This document shows, piece by piece, positions 42,862 through 51,963 of a stretch of DNA of 64,000 bases. This stretch comes from Caulobacter vibrioides (lineage in GTDB: Bacteria; Pseudomonadota; Alphaproteobacteria; Caulobacterales; Caulobacteraceae). A program made the translations under genes and the position numbers. How positions within the stretch are numbered: position 1 is the stretch's first letter; every line of letters begins with the position of its first letter. The stretch spans positions 150,031 to 214,030 of the forward strand of contig NZ_PJRR01000025.1 in the NCBI RefSeq assembly GCF_002858865.1, written 5' to 3'. Under the pieces are notes generated by a model, which did not search any database, had not been told where the DNA came from, and saw only the letters and a list, made by a program, of their open reading frames with translations.

Positions 42862-44529
42862 ATGGCCAGCGAGCGCTTTGATTACATCGTCATCGGGGCC
42901 GGCTCGGCCGGTTGCGTCCTGGCCGCGCGCCTGACCGAGGATCCGAACATCAAGGTCCTGCTGCTGGAGGCCGGCGGCAAGAACAAGTCGATCCTGGTGA
43001 AGATGCCGGCCGGGGTTGGTCAGCTGATCAAGGACAAGGGCGAGCAGAACTGGGGCTTCTGGACGGAAGCCGAGCCGCACCTCGACAACCGCAAGCTCTG
43101 GTGGCCGCGCGGCAAGGGCCTGGGCGGCAGCTCGGCCATCAACGGCATGATCTATATCCGCGGCCATGCGCGCGACTATGACCAGTGGCGCCAGATGGGC
43201 CTGACCGGCTGGTCGTATTCGGAGGTCTTGCCCTATTTCAAGCGCTCGGAAACCCACCACGCCGGCGGCGACGCCTATCACGGCGGTTCGGGGCCGCTGC
43301 ATGTGTCGAAGGGCGAGTCCGACAGCCCGTTCTACAGCACCCTGGTCGAGGCCGGCCGTCAGGCGGGGCACAAGACCACCAAGGACTTCAACGGCTATCA
43401 GCAGGAGGGCTTTGGGCCCTACGACCTGACCATCCGCGATGGTCAGCGCTGGAGCGCCGCCATGGCCTATCTGTCGGGCGCCCTGTCGCGGCCGAACCTG
43501 ACCTGCGTCACCGAGGCCCGCACCACGCGGATCATCCTGGACAAGCGCCGGGCCGTCGGCGTCGAGTACGTGGTCGGCAAGTCGCGCGAGAAGCAGGTCG
43601 CCTATGCCGACGCCGAGGTGCTGCTGAGCGCAGGCGCGGTGCAGTCGCCGCAGATCCTGCAACTGTCGGGGATCGGCGCGCCGGAAGACCTGGCGCCGCA
43701 CGGCATCGCGGTGGCCCACGAGTCTAAGGGCGTCGGCGCCAATCTGCAGGATCACCTGGACGTCTGCGTCTCCTGGACCGCCAAGAACCTCAAGACCGCC
43801 TATTCGGCCAACAAGGGGCTGAACAAGCTGGGCGTGGGCATGAACTACATGTTCTTCGGCAAGGGGCTGGGCCGGCAGCAGTTCCTGGAAAGCGGCGCCT
43901 TCCTGAAGTCGCGCCCCGACCTTGACCGCCCCGACCTGCAGATCCACGGCGTGCTCGCCATCATGCAGGACCACGGCAAGGTCGTGGTCGAGAAGGACGG
44001 CTTTACCCTGCACGTCTGCCAGCTGCGTCCGGAAAGCCGGGGCAAGGTTGGTTTGCGCTCGGCCGATCCGTTCGATGATCCGACCATCCTGGGCAACTAT
44101 CTGGCCACGGAGGAGGACCGCCGCGCCATCCGCGAGGGGGTGCGTATCGCCCGCGAAACCGTCGCCCAGGCCGCTTTCGATCCCTATCGCGACGCCGAGT
44201 ACGCCCCGGGGGCGGACGTGAAGTCGGACGCTGATCTCGACGCCTGGATCCGGTCCAAGGCCGAGACGATCTATCACCCCGTCGGCACCTGCCGCATGGG
44301 CGTGGCGGGCGATCCCATGGCGGTGGTCGACGACCAGCTTCGGGTTCAGGGCGTCCAGGGGCTTCGTGTGATCGACGCCTCGGTGATGCCGACCCTGATC
44401 GGCGGCAACACCAACGCCCCGACCATCATGATCGCCGAACGCGCCGCCGACCTAATCCGCGGCAAGACGCCGGCCGCGCCGATGGACGTGCCCGTGTTCG
44501 AGGACGGCCGCGCGGTGGCGGCGGAGTAG
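42862..44529 (+). CDS. GMC-family FAD-dependent oxidoreductase (choline dehydrogenase-like)
   Basis: 555 residues. FAD-binding YIVIGAGSAGCVLAARL at the N-terminus, the GMC signature GKGLGGSSAINGMIYIRG near 88-105, and the second signature SAGAVQSPQILQLSGIG. C-terminal catalytic His in YHPVGTCRMG and Asn in GGNTNAPTIMIAE. It oxidises a primary alcohol; which one is not evident, and no betaine-pathway partner is adjacent. GAGGGAGG precedes ATG 42862. Confidence 0.92.
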   Translation: MASERFDYIVIGAGSAGCVLAARLTEDPNIKVLLLEAGGKNKSILVKMPAGVGQLIKDKGEQNWGFWTEAEPHLDNRKLWWPRGKGLGGSSAINGMIYIRGHARDYDQWRQMGLTGWSYSEVLPYFKRSETHHAGGDAYHGGSGPLHVSKGESDSPFYSTLVEAGRQAGHKTTKDFNGYQQEGFGPYDLTIRDGQRWSAAMAYLSGALSRPNLTCVTEARTTRIILDKRRAVGVEYVVGKSREKQVAYADAEVLLSAGAVQSPQILQLSGIGAPEDLAPHGIAVAHESKGVGANLQDHLDVCVSWTAKNLKTAYSANKGLNKLGVGMNYMFFGKGLGRQQFLESGAFLKSRPDLDRPDLQIHGVLAIMQDHGKVVVEKDGFTLHVCQLRPESRGKVGLRSADPFDDPTILGNYLATEEDRRAIREGVRIARETVAQAAFDPYRDAEYAPGADVKSDADLDAWIRSKAETIYHPVGTCRMGVAGDPMAVVDDQLRVQGVQGLRVIDASVMPTLIGGNTNAPTIMIAERAADLIRGKTPAAPMDVPVFEDGRAVAAE

Positions 44530-44538
44530 GGGACCTTC

Positions 44539-45483
44539 ATGCGACATCGCCCGCTGGGCCGTTCGGGCCTGTCGACCGCGCCGCTGATCTTTGGCGGTAA
44601 CGTCTTCGGCTGGACCGCCGATGAGGCGATGTCGCATCGATTACTCGACGCCTTCATCGACGGCGGCTTCAACGCCGTCGACACGGCGGATGTCTATTCC
44701 GCCTGGGTTCCTGGCCATGCGGGCGGGGAGTCCGAGGCGGTCATTGGTCGTTGGCTCAAGGCTTCCGGCAAGCGCGACAGCGTGCTGGTCCTGACCAAGG
44801 TGGCGATGTGGCCCAAGCGGCCAGGCCTCTCGGCGGCCAACATCGAAGCGGCCGTCGAGGAGTCTCTGCGCCGTCTCCAGACTGACTATATCGATCTCTA
44901 TCAGTCCCATCAGGATGACGCCGAAACGCCGCAGGATGAGACGCTGAGCGCGTTCGATCGTCTGATCCGGGCGGGCAAGGTGCGCGCGGTCGGCGCTTCC
45001 AACGTCTCGCCCGCACGTCTGAAGGCCAGCTTGGATGTTTCCACGGCGAGCGGACTGGCGCGCTACGAGACGATCCAGCCAAAGTTCAATCTCGTGGACC
45101 GTGACCAGGTCGAAGGCGCCCTGGCCGAGCTGGCCAACGCCGAGGGGCTGGGGATCATCCCCTACTACGGCCTGGCCGCCGGGTTCTTGACCGGGAAGTA
45201 CCGCAGCGAGGGCGACCTGGAGGGGCGGGCGAGAGGCCGGACCATCCTGCGCGACTACTGGAACGACGAGGGGCGGGCGGTGCTAGCGGCCTTGGACGAG
45301 GCCGCCGCAGCGGTCGGCGCCTCGCCAGCTCAGGTGGCGCTCGCCTGGATCATGCGCCATCCGTCGATCACTGCGCCGATCGCCAGCGCGACGACGGTCG
45401 AACAACTCGACGACCTGATGGGCGCGGCCCGGCTGGACTTGCCGGATGACATCTGGGCGACGCTGGATGCGGCGGGGCGTTAA
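44539..45483 (+). CDS. aldo/keto reductase
   Basis: 314 residues, an eight-stranded barrel. Catalytic tetrad elements: Asp and Tyr in NAVDTADVYSAW, Lys in VLTKVAMW, His in LYQSHQDD. NADPH-binding end with PIASATTVEQLDDL. Nine bases after the GMC gene and probably co-transcribed, so it may act on the same alcohol/aldehyde route. Its stop overlaps that of the convergent PAS gene by 4 nt. Confidence 0.9.
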   Translation: MRHRPLGRSGLSTAPLIFGGNVFGWTADEAMSHRLLDAFIDGGFNAVDTADVYSAWVPGHAGGESEAVIGRWLKASGKRDSVLVLTKVAMWPKRPGLSAANIEAAVEESLRRLQTDYIDLYQSHQDDAETPQDETLSAFDRLIRAGKVRAVGASNVSPARLKASLDVSTASGLARYETIQPKFNLVDRDQVEGALAELANAEGLGIIPYYGLAAGFLTGKYRSEGDLEGRARGRTILRDYWNDEGRAVLAALDEAAAAVGASPAQVALAWIMRHPSITAPIASATTVEQLDDLMGAARLDLPDDIWATLDAAGR

Positions 45484-46025
45484 GCGATCCGGCGACCGTC
45501 CAGCGTGGCCAGGCGAAGACGCGGCATGTCCTGGTTGCCGTCGCCCAGCGGCTTGATCTCCCGCAGGCCCAGCTCATAGGCGGGACGGCCCATAAGGCGG
45601 GCCGTCATGGCGATCGGCTGGTAGAGACCCAGGAACCGGTCGGTTTCCCCGCTCGCCCCTTGAAGCGGGGCGAACAGCACCTCCATCCCCACTGACGGCA
45701 CGCCGTGGGCGCGAATATCGGCGGTGACCACCACGGGCGTGCGCCGCTTGCGGGCCACGTCCAGGGCGCTCTTCAGTTCGAGGCGATGGGCCAGGGCCCA
45801 CAGCGACAGGGCGTCATGGCCGCGCAGGTCGCGGGCGTGGAGGTCCGACACAAAGCCGCCGGCCAGTCGGAAGGGCAGCTTGCCGCCCTCGCGGCCCAGC
45901 ACGAACACCTGGGGCAAAAGCTCCAGGAATTCACCGGGATCGATGTCGGCGCGGCGGGGCAGGGCGGCCTGGCCCTTCTTGGCGCGCCAATAGTCTATCA
46001 ACCGTTCCGTGCTTGGATGGAACAT
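45480..46025 (-). CDS. PAS_5 (DUF1457-type) sensor-like protein
   Basis: 181 residues. The N-terminal ERLIDYWRAKKGQAALPRRA with DIDPGEFLELLPQVFVL and the PAS core (PFRLAGGFVSDLHARDLRGH) match the alphaproteobacterial PAS_5 family. A C-terminal stretch (ETDRFLGLYQPIAMTARL) completes the fold. No output domain, so any signalling must go through partners. ATG 46025; the frame is open further upstream without supporting features. Confidence 0.82.
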   Translation of the reverse strand: MFHPSTERLIDYWRAKKGQAALPRRADIDPGEFLELLPQVFVLGREGGKLPFRLAGGFVSDLHARDLRGHDALSLWALAHRLELKSALDVARKRRTPVVVTADIRAHGVPSVGMEVLFAPLQGASGETDRFLGLYQPIAMTARLMGRPAYELGLREIKPLGDGNQDMPRLRLATLDGRRIA

Positions 46026-46199
46026 CGTCGTCCCCTGGCGGGTCCTTGCGCGGCTGTTTTCGACCGCACGGGGCTTGCTGGGAGAACCGGGCCAAGGGCT
46101 CGACCGTCCCATTCTGGCGCAGATCCAGGGGGGCGGCCGCCTCGGCCCGATTCTTGCTTAACCGTAAGCGGTACGACCCGAGGTGAAGGGAAACGCCGG

Positions 46200-47114
46200 A
46201 TGAAGGCGCCGAAACTGAACACGCGCGCATGGACGATCGCCCTGGGGGCGATGCTGGGCGGCCTGCTGTTGGGAGGCGCGGCCTACGCCGCCGGCTGCAC
46301 CAAGGCGTGCCCGCCGCCGCCGGTGTGCTGCAAGCCGCCGCCGCCGCCGCCCAAGCCGCCTGCGCCGCCGACGGGCTGCTGCGGGGGCGGTCACAACGTC
46401 AATATTCCCGGCGTCAACGTGAACATCGGCTCGACCGTGATCGTCAACGCCACCACCAACGCCACGGCCATCGCCAATTCGGGCGCGACGTCCGGCGCCG
46501 GCTCGACCGCCGGCGGCGTCGTCAACTATTACGGCGGTGGTGGCCACGGCGGCTACTATTCGGGGCCTATGGCGACCGGATACATCCAGGGCCTCAATGT
46601 CGAGGGCGCCGAGGTTCGCCGTCGTCAGGCCTATGAGGCGACCCGCACGCGCACCCGCCGCGTCATCGTCCGCGCCGTCTGCCTGGATGATCGCGACGTG
46701 CCGCATGCGGCCTCGCAGGTCACGCCCGATCGCGAGATCGACGAGGCCTATGACGGCGAACTCTACCGCTGCATCGCCGGCGCCCGGCTTCAGTACGTGA
46801 TCGCCGAGTATGGCGGTCACATCGACATCTCGACCGGCGCGCCGGGACAGACCTTCATCTGCCGCAAGGGCGAGGCGCTCTACTACGCGCGCGGCGCCGC
46901 CGCCGGTCAGGCGATCGTCTCGTGCCGGCCGCAGCTTCCCGCCCGCGACTGCAATGAGCGCTCGCTGCTGCGCCGCTTTGGCGCCGGCGTGAAGATCCTC
47001 AACATGCTGACCACCGAAACCTACACCGCCTATCGCGAGGAGACGGTGCAGGAGCGTCAGACGCTTTCGACCAGCTTCAGCCTCGACGGGGGCGTGGGCG
47101 GCGTCGTCTACTAG
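46200..47114 (+). CDS. exported Pro/Cys-rich and Asn/Gly-rich protein, unknown function
   Basis: 304 residues with a signal peptide (cleavage near AYAAGC, about residue 32). Immediately after it comes a Cys/Pro-rich segment (CTKACPPPPVCCKPPPPPPK ... TGCCGGG), then an Asn/Val/Gly-rich low-complexity stretch (VNIPGVNVNIGSTVIVNATT) and a Gly/Tyr segment (YYGGGGHGGYYSGP). The C-terminal half (about 140-304) is more ordered, with five further Cys (AVCLDD, YRCIAG, FICRKG, VSCRPQ, RDCNE). The Asn-rich part recalls HfaA/HfaD and curli-like repeats, but no homology is claimed. ATG 46200 follows GAAGGGAAACGCCGG. A terminator follows. Confidence 0.8.
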   Translation: MKAPKLNTRAWTIALGAMLGGLLLGGAAYAAGCTKACPPPPVCCKPPPPPPKPPAPPTGCCGGGHNVNIPGVNVNIGSTVIVNATTNATAIANSGATSGAGSTAGGVVNYYGGGGHGGYYSGPMATGYIQGLNVEGAEVRRRQAYEATRTRTRRVIVRAVCLDDRDVPHAASQVTPDREIDEAYDGELYRCIAGARLQYVIAEYGGHIDISTGAPGQTFICRKGEALYYARGAAAGQAIVSCRPQLPARDCNERSLLRRFGAGVKILNMLTTETYTAYREETVQERQTLSTSFSLDGGVGGVVY

Positions 47115-47140
47115 ACGCTGACGGTCCCAGAAAACGGAAA

Positions 47141-47168
47141 GGCCCCGGTTTGCACCGGGGCCTTTTTT
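47141..47168 (+). terminator. intrinsic terminator after the Pro/Cys-rich protein gene
   Basis: GGCCCCGG (47141-47148), loop TTTGCA, CCGGGGCC (47155-47162), then six T (47163-47168). It also faces the end of the convergent M16 gene. Confidence 0.9.
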
Positions 47169-47175
47169 GTTGGCT

Positions 47176-50106
47176 CTACTTGGTCGCCGCCGCGGCTTCC
47201 GGCTTCACCAGCAGCAGCCAGGACTTCTCGTCGGCGAGATAGGTCTGAGCCGCCTTCTGCACGTCCGCCGGCGTCACGCGGGACAGGCCCGCGATCACCG
47301 AGCGCGTCGCGTCGAGCAGGCGCGGATCGGTATGAGCCCCCGACAGGGCGCCGACCCAGTACTCGTTGGTGACGCGGGCCTTTTCGATCGCGTCGATGCG
47401 CGGCTTCTTGGCCCGATCAAGCTCGTCGGCGCTCACCGGCTTGTCGCGCAGGTCGGCCGCGATCTTGCGGATCGACGCCACCACGCCGTCAAGCTTCTCC
47501 GGGGGGACCTCCAGGCTGACGGCCAGATAACCCCAGTCCTCGAAGACCACGCTGGCGGTCGCCGTGGCGTTGGGCGAGTAGGTCGCGCCCTGCTTCTCGC
47601 GCAGTTCGTCGGTCAGGCGCAGTTGCATGACCTGACCCAGCACCGAGACGTCCCGCGAGCGTTGCAGGTTCGAGAACAGGTCGTCGGTCCGCCAGGTCAT
47701 GAACAGGGCCGCCTGATCGGGACGCCCCTTGTGGGTGCGGATCACCGGCTCTTTCGACGGGGCGGGGAAGGGGGCCTTTTCGGCGCCGGGCAGCGGCGGA
47801 TCGCCCGGCCGCGCGGGTAGGGCGCCGAAGGTGTCGGCGACCGCAGCGATCGCCTTGTCCACCGTCGTGTCGCCGACGATCACCACCTCCAGGTCGCCCT
47901 TGGCCAACGGATTGGCGACGGCGGCCTTCAGGTCGTCCAGCGAGGCCGAGGCGATCTGTTCGCGCGACGGGAAGGTCCAGCGCTGGTCGCCGCCATGCAT
48001 CAGGCCGCCCAGATCGCGGCCCAGCACGCCACCCGTGGTGCTTTGCAGCTGATCGTGCAGCGTGCCGTAGCTGGTCTTGATGCGGTTGAACGCCTCGGGA
48101 CGCCAGCCCGGTTCGGTGGCGAAGGCCGCCAGAACCTGCAGTTCGGTCGACAGGTCCTCGGGCCGGGTGCGGCCGTTCAGGGTGAAGGCGTCGTCCTCGA
48201 CGCCCAGCTGGGCGTTCCAGATCTTGCCGGTCAGGACGCGCTCCATGTCCTGGGCGGTGATCTGCTTGAGGCCGCCCTCGATGAAGGCCGAGCCGGACCA
48301 CAGCGGGCTTTGCTTGTCCGACGGCATGTCCAGCAGGCCGTGGCCGGCGCGGACCTTCACGATCACCTGATCGTCGCGGAACTTGGTCGGCTTGACCGTC
48401 AGGCGGACGCCATTGTCGAACCGCACCAGGACGGCGTCCAGGTCGCTGACCTCCTTCTGCTCGGCGACCTTGCCGGTCGGGCCGAAGCTGGAGTACGGCC
48501 AGACCGTCACCCCTGGCGCGACAGGCGGCGCGACGGGCTGGGCCTTCAGCTCCTCATAGGCCTTCAGGATCGCGGGGTCGCCGCCCTCGACGGCGGTGGG
48601 CGCAGCCAGCACCAGCAGCGGGCCCGAACCCACGAAGGCGCTCTTGAGCACCGTGTTGACGCGCTCGGCCGTCAGGCCCTTCACGAAGAGGTCGAAGGCC
48701 GCGAGGTTCTGGCTGGGCGAGGTGACCACTTCGCCGTCGCCCAGAGTGCCGACCAGCTGGTTGGCGAGGCTTGGCGTGCGCTGGGTGGCTTCACCGGCGG
48801 CGGCGGCGACGAGGCCGGCCCGCAGGCTGGCGATCTCGCGATCCAGTTCGTCCTGGCGGACGCCGTACTGGATGGCGCGGCGTTGCTCGGCGTCGAGGGC
48901 GGTCAGGGCCTCGCGCCAGCGACCGGGCTGGGCCGTCGCGCCAAAGGTCGTGACGCGCACGGCGCCGAACTGATCGCCCTTGAAGGCGCCGCCCGCGATG
49001 AACGGCGGCTCGGCCGAGCGGCCAACGGCTTGGAGGCGGCGGTTCAGAACCGAGAAGCCCAGGTTCTCCAGCGTGTCGCGCTCATCGACCGCCTTGGTCT
49101 CCAGCAGGCCGTCCGGCTTGCGGGTCCAGGTCATCTGGATCGACCAGGGCGCGCCCGCCTCGACGAACATCTTGGCGGTGGGGCCACGCTTGGCCACCGG
49201 CCCCACATCGGGATCCTTGCCGTTCGGACCCTTGCCGACCCAGTCGCCGAACTTGCCCTTGATCTTGGCTTCCATGGCGTCGACGTCGAAGTCGCCGACG
49301 GCCACCAGAACAGTGCGTTCCGGGCGATAATAGGCCTCATAGAAGTCGCGGATCCGCTGGGCCGGGGCGGTCTTGAGCACCTCGGTCTTGCCGATCGGAA
49401 TGCGCTTGGGCGGCAGCTGGCCTTCCATCTGCGCCGACAGGGTCTTGATGGCGACGCGATAGCCGGGGGTGTCGCGCGTGCGCTCTTCAGACAGCACCAC
49501 GCCGCGTTCGCGATCGACAGCCTCGGGCGCGATCGTCAATTCGCCGGCCGCCTCGCGCAGCAGCATCAGCGAGGTGTCGACGGTGTCGTCGTCGGTCTTG
49601 GGCAGATCCAGCTGATAGATCGTCTCGTCGAAGCTGGTCGAAGCGTTGGTGTCGGCGCCGAACGCCAGGCCATGACGCTCCAGGATCTTGATCATCTCGC
49701 CTTCGGGCACGTTCTTGGAGCCGTTGAAGGCCATGTGCTCGAGGAAGTGGGCCAGGCCCTGCTGATCGTCGGCCTCCATCATCGAACCGGCGTCGATCCA
49801 AAGACGCAGCGCGGCCTGACCGGGCGGGGTGGCGTTCTTGCGCAGGGCGTAACGCATGCCGTTCGGCAACACCCCAAAGCGCCAGGCCGGATCGGGCGCG
49901 ACGTCGGAAAGCTCCTGCGCCCACTGTCCCGGCTTCAGATCGGTGACCTTGGGGCCCGCCAACGCCGGCGCGTCGGGAGACTTGGGCGCGGACGCCTGAC
50001 CCGCGTCCTTCTTCAGAAGCGGGATCGAAGGTTTGGGAAGTTGCGAGCAGGCAGCGACCGAAAGACCGGCGGCGGCGACAATCGCCAGGCGCGAAGCGCT
50101 GATCAT
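47176..50106 (-). CDS. M16-family zinc metallopeptidase, lipoprotein
   Basis: 976 residues: four pitrilysin-type domains in one chain. Lipoprotein signal MISASRLAIVAAAGLSVAAC (Cys20). The inverted zinc motif HFLEHMAFNG (HxxEH) lies in the first domain, with the downstream Glu region EAAGELTIAPEAVDRERGVV; the second half (LPNGMRYALRKNA-like repeats, LTDELREKQGATYSPNATAT) is the inactive partner. It degrades peptides in the periplasm, anchored to a membrane. ATG 50106 is preferred over 50157 because it begins the lipoprotein signal. Confidence 0.92.
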   Translation of the reverse strand: MISASRLAIVAAAGLSVAACSQLPKPSIPLLKKDAGQASAPKSPDAPALAGPKVTDLKPGQWAQELSDVAPDPAWRFGVLPNGMRYALRKNATPPGQAALRLWIDAGSMMEADDQQGLAHFLEHMAFNGSKNVPEGEMIKILERHGLAFGADTNASTSFDETIYQLDLPKTDDDTVDTSLMLLREAAGELTIAPEAVDRERGVVLSEERTRDTPGYRVAIKTLSAQMEGQLPPKRIPIGKTEVLKTAPAQRIRDFYEAYYRPERTVLVAVGDFDVDAMEAKIKGKFGDWVGKGPNGKDPDVGPVAKRGPTAKMFVEAGAPWSIQMTWTRKPDGLLETKAVDERDTLENLGFSVLNRRLQAVGRSAEPPFIAGGAFKGDQFGAVRVTTFGATAQPGRWREALTALDAEQRRAIQYGVRQDELDREIASLRAGLVAAAAGEATQRTPSLANQLVGTLGDGEVVTSPSQNLAAFDLFVKGLTAERVNTVLKSAFVGSGPLLVLAAPTAVEGGDPAILKAYEELKAQPVAPPVAPGVTVWPYSSFGPTGKVAEQKEVSDLDAVLVRFDNGVRLTVKPTKFRDDQVIVKVRAGHGLLDMPSDKQSPLWSGSAFIEGGLKQITAQDMERVLTGKIWNAQLGVEDDAFTLNGRTRPEDLSTELQVLAAFATEPGWRPEAFNRIKTSYGTLHDQLQSTTGGVLGRDLGGLMHGGDQRWTFPSREQIASASLDDLKAAVANPLAKGDLEVVIVGDTTVDKAIAAVADTFGALPARPGDPPLPGAEKAPFPAPSKEPVIRTHKGRPDQAALFMTWRTDDLFSNLQRSRDVSVLGQVMQLRLTDELREKQGATYSPNATATASVVFEDWGYLAVSLEVPPEKLDGVVASIRKIAADLRDKPVSADELDRAKKPRIDAIEKARVTNEYWVGALSGAHTDPRLLDATRSVIAGLSRVTPADVQKAAQTYLADEKSWLLLVKPEAAAATK

Positions 50107-50202
50107 CGAGAATCCAGAGCAGGAGAGAACAAGGCGCGCACCTTGACGGTCCCGCATGGCGCACGCAAGGCGCGAGGTGGGCGGCTTTGCGCCCGGTCGC
50201 CC

Positions 50203-51291
50203 CTAAGCGGCGGCGACGTCGCCGGTCTGACGACGCAGACGCCAGAAGCGGATCGTGCGAAGGGCCGAGTCTCGGGGCAGATTGGCGTAGAGCTCGCCGT
50301 ACGCCTTGGCCCGCATCATCACGTCGTCGGTCTGCTCGAGGATCAGCAGGGCGAAGGTCAGGAACAGCGACCGGTCGAAGTCGGCGGCCTTGCAGATGAC
50401 CGCCAGGGCGTCCATCTCGCGCCGCTCGAGAATCTTGCGGGCCGTATGGAAGTCCACCTGCGCCATGTCGGCCAGGGCGACGAGGAAAAGCGTCGTCTTC
50501 TTGCCGCGGAGCATGTTGGCCAGAATCTGCGGCGAGATCTGCGCCTTGGCGCGCAGGGTGCGGAACTCGCGTTCGGCCTCGGCGTGATCGGGAGGCAGGG
50601 CGCCGTCCTGCTCGGCGACCCGCTTGCGGCCGGCGGCCAGCGCTTCCTCCAGCGTCGCGGGGTCCATGCCCGCGTTCTTCTCCATGATCCGATCCCGAAG
50701 CCGGGCCTCGACCATGAAGTACATCTCGTTCAACAGGTCGACGGGCAGGCTTTGCCGGTCGATCACCGCCTCATGGAGCGCAGGGTTGGCGGCGGCGCGA
50801 TCGACGACGGTCTCGTGCGCCTCGCGCGACAGGACCGCGCCCTCGTTGCGGAGCAGAACCCCCAGCGTCTGGTCATCGCCACGCGCGACGATCGCGTCGG
50901 AAACCACGCTGGAAACGCTGCTGCGCTGGGAGATCGCCCGCAGGTGATCCTGACCCTGGGTGCGGGCCACGTGCAGCAGGTCGTCGTCGGTCAAGGCGCG
51001 GGAGTTGCGCAGAATGGGCGCGGCCACGGTGATCGTGTCGGCCGCCAGAGCGCGAGACAGGCCGCGCGGCGGGGTTTCCGCCTCGCCCAGGCGTTGGGCC
51101 AGCTCCATCTTGACCGCTTCTTCCATGTCGCCGGCCAGCTGGCTGAGCACCTCGTCGAAGAGGCCCATCTCCACGCTGTTGTACCCTTCGCCCTGGAAGA
51201 ACAGGTCCGTCACGCCGCGTAGCAGCTCGCGACGTTTGGCGCTGGAGGGTTCGTTGGCCAGGGCGATGAGGTCGTGGATGCGCGACTTCAT
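50203..51291 (-). CDS. DUF2336 domain protein
   Basis: 362 residues, all-helical, soluble. The DUF2336 family is a group of alphaproteobacterial proteins made of repeated helix pairs; recognisable stretches are FDEVLSQLAGDMEEAVKMEL, ISQRSSVSSVVSDAIVARGD and LPVDLLNEMYFMVEARLRDR. Function unknown. ATG 51291 overlaps the stop of the upstream gene, so the two are translationally coupled. Confidence 0.85.
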   Translation of the reverse strand: MKSRIHDLIALANEPSSAKRRELLRGVTDLFFQGEGYNSVEMGLFDEVLSQLAGDMEEAVKMELAQRLGEAETPPRGLSRALAADTITVAAPILRNSRALTDDDLLHVARTQGQDHLRAISQRSSVSSVVSDAIVARGDDQTLGVLLRNEGAVLSREAHETVVDRAAANPALHEAVIDRQSLPVDLLNEMYFMVEARLRDRIMEKNAGMDPATLEEALAAGRKRVAEQDGALPPDHAEAEREFRTLRAKAQISPQILANMLRGKKTTLFLVALADMAQVDFHTARKILERREMDALAVICKAADFDRSLFLTFALLILEQTDDVMMRAKAYGELYANLPRDSALRTIRFWRLRRQTGDVAAA

Positions 51292-51902
51292 TGCAGGTCG
51301 CCATCCTTTTCGGCGGGGCCAGACCACTCACCGCCGTTCTGGACGCTCGGCCTCGCCTCCTCTTCGTCTTCGACGGGAGGGGGCGCGATGAGCACCATGC
51401 GGGACGGGCCGGCGGCGGGGATCGGGTCGGGCGACATCCCGAACTGACGCCCGACCGAGTAGGTCCGAGCGCCCACCTGACCCGGCTGGAACGCCGGGGC
51501 GGCGGCTACGGCGGGCTGCGCCGACGCGCCGAGGGCGTTCGGCGGCGGGGTGTCGTACAGGCTTTGCGGCAATGGCGCCCTGGGCGCAGGGGCCTGAGGC
51601 GTGACGCCGGCCGGACCGGTCGCGGCGGCCGCCTGCGGGCGCTGGGCTTGCGGTTGCGCCTGCTGGCGCGACCACCAGGGCTGCTGCTGCTGCGCCGTTC
51701 CAGCGGTGGCGGCGGCGGTGTCCCGCTTGCCGGTCCAACCGAGGGTGCGGCCGCCATAGCTGGCGCCGTTATAGAGCGGGGCGCGACCGTCGATCGCAGT
51801 CGGCGCACGGGCGGGCGCGGGGCCGTAGCGGTTCTCGCGCGCGCCGTCCGCGTGCGCAGCAGAGGCGCAGGCAAGGGCGGCGATGAGAACGGCGAAGCGC
51901 AT
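51288..51902 (-). CDS. exported Ala/Pro/Gln-rich protein, unknown function
   Basis: 204 residues. Signal peptide MRFAVLIAALACASAAHA, then a low-complexity Gln/Ala/Pro-rich region (about 68-130: QQQQPWWSRQQAQPQAQ ...) and a short more ordered end (RTYSVGRQFGMSPDPIP, MVLIAPPPVEDEEEARP). Its stop overlaps the DUF2336 start (ATGA), an unusual pairing of an exported and a cytoplasmic protein. No family recognised. Confidence 0.7.
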   Translation of the reverse strand: MRFAVLIAALACASAAHADGARENRYGPAPARAPTAIDGRAPLYNGASYGGRTLGWTGKRDTAAATAGTAQQQQPWWSRQQAQPQAQRPQAAAATGPAGVTPQAPAPRAPLPQSLYDTPPPNALGASAQPAVAAAPAFQPGQVGARTYSVGRQFGMSPDPIPAAGPSRMVLIAPPPVEDEEEARPSVQNGGEWSGPAEKDGDLQ

Positions 51903-51963
51903 GGCGCAATCCAGGCGGAGTCTTGTCAGACTCCTCTCCTAGGCTGCGGCGTTTAATCTTGGC

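Noticed and set aside
47995..51222. A 1075-codon open frame on the plus strand opposite the M16 and DUF2336 genes
   Set aside because: It lies antisense to genes with clear family motifs, is made of Arg/Gln/Gly/Leu-rich sequence without domains, and is a product of the high GC content.
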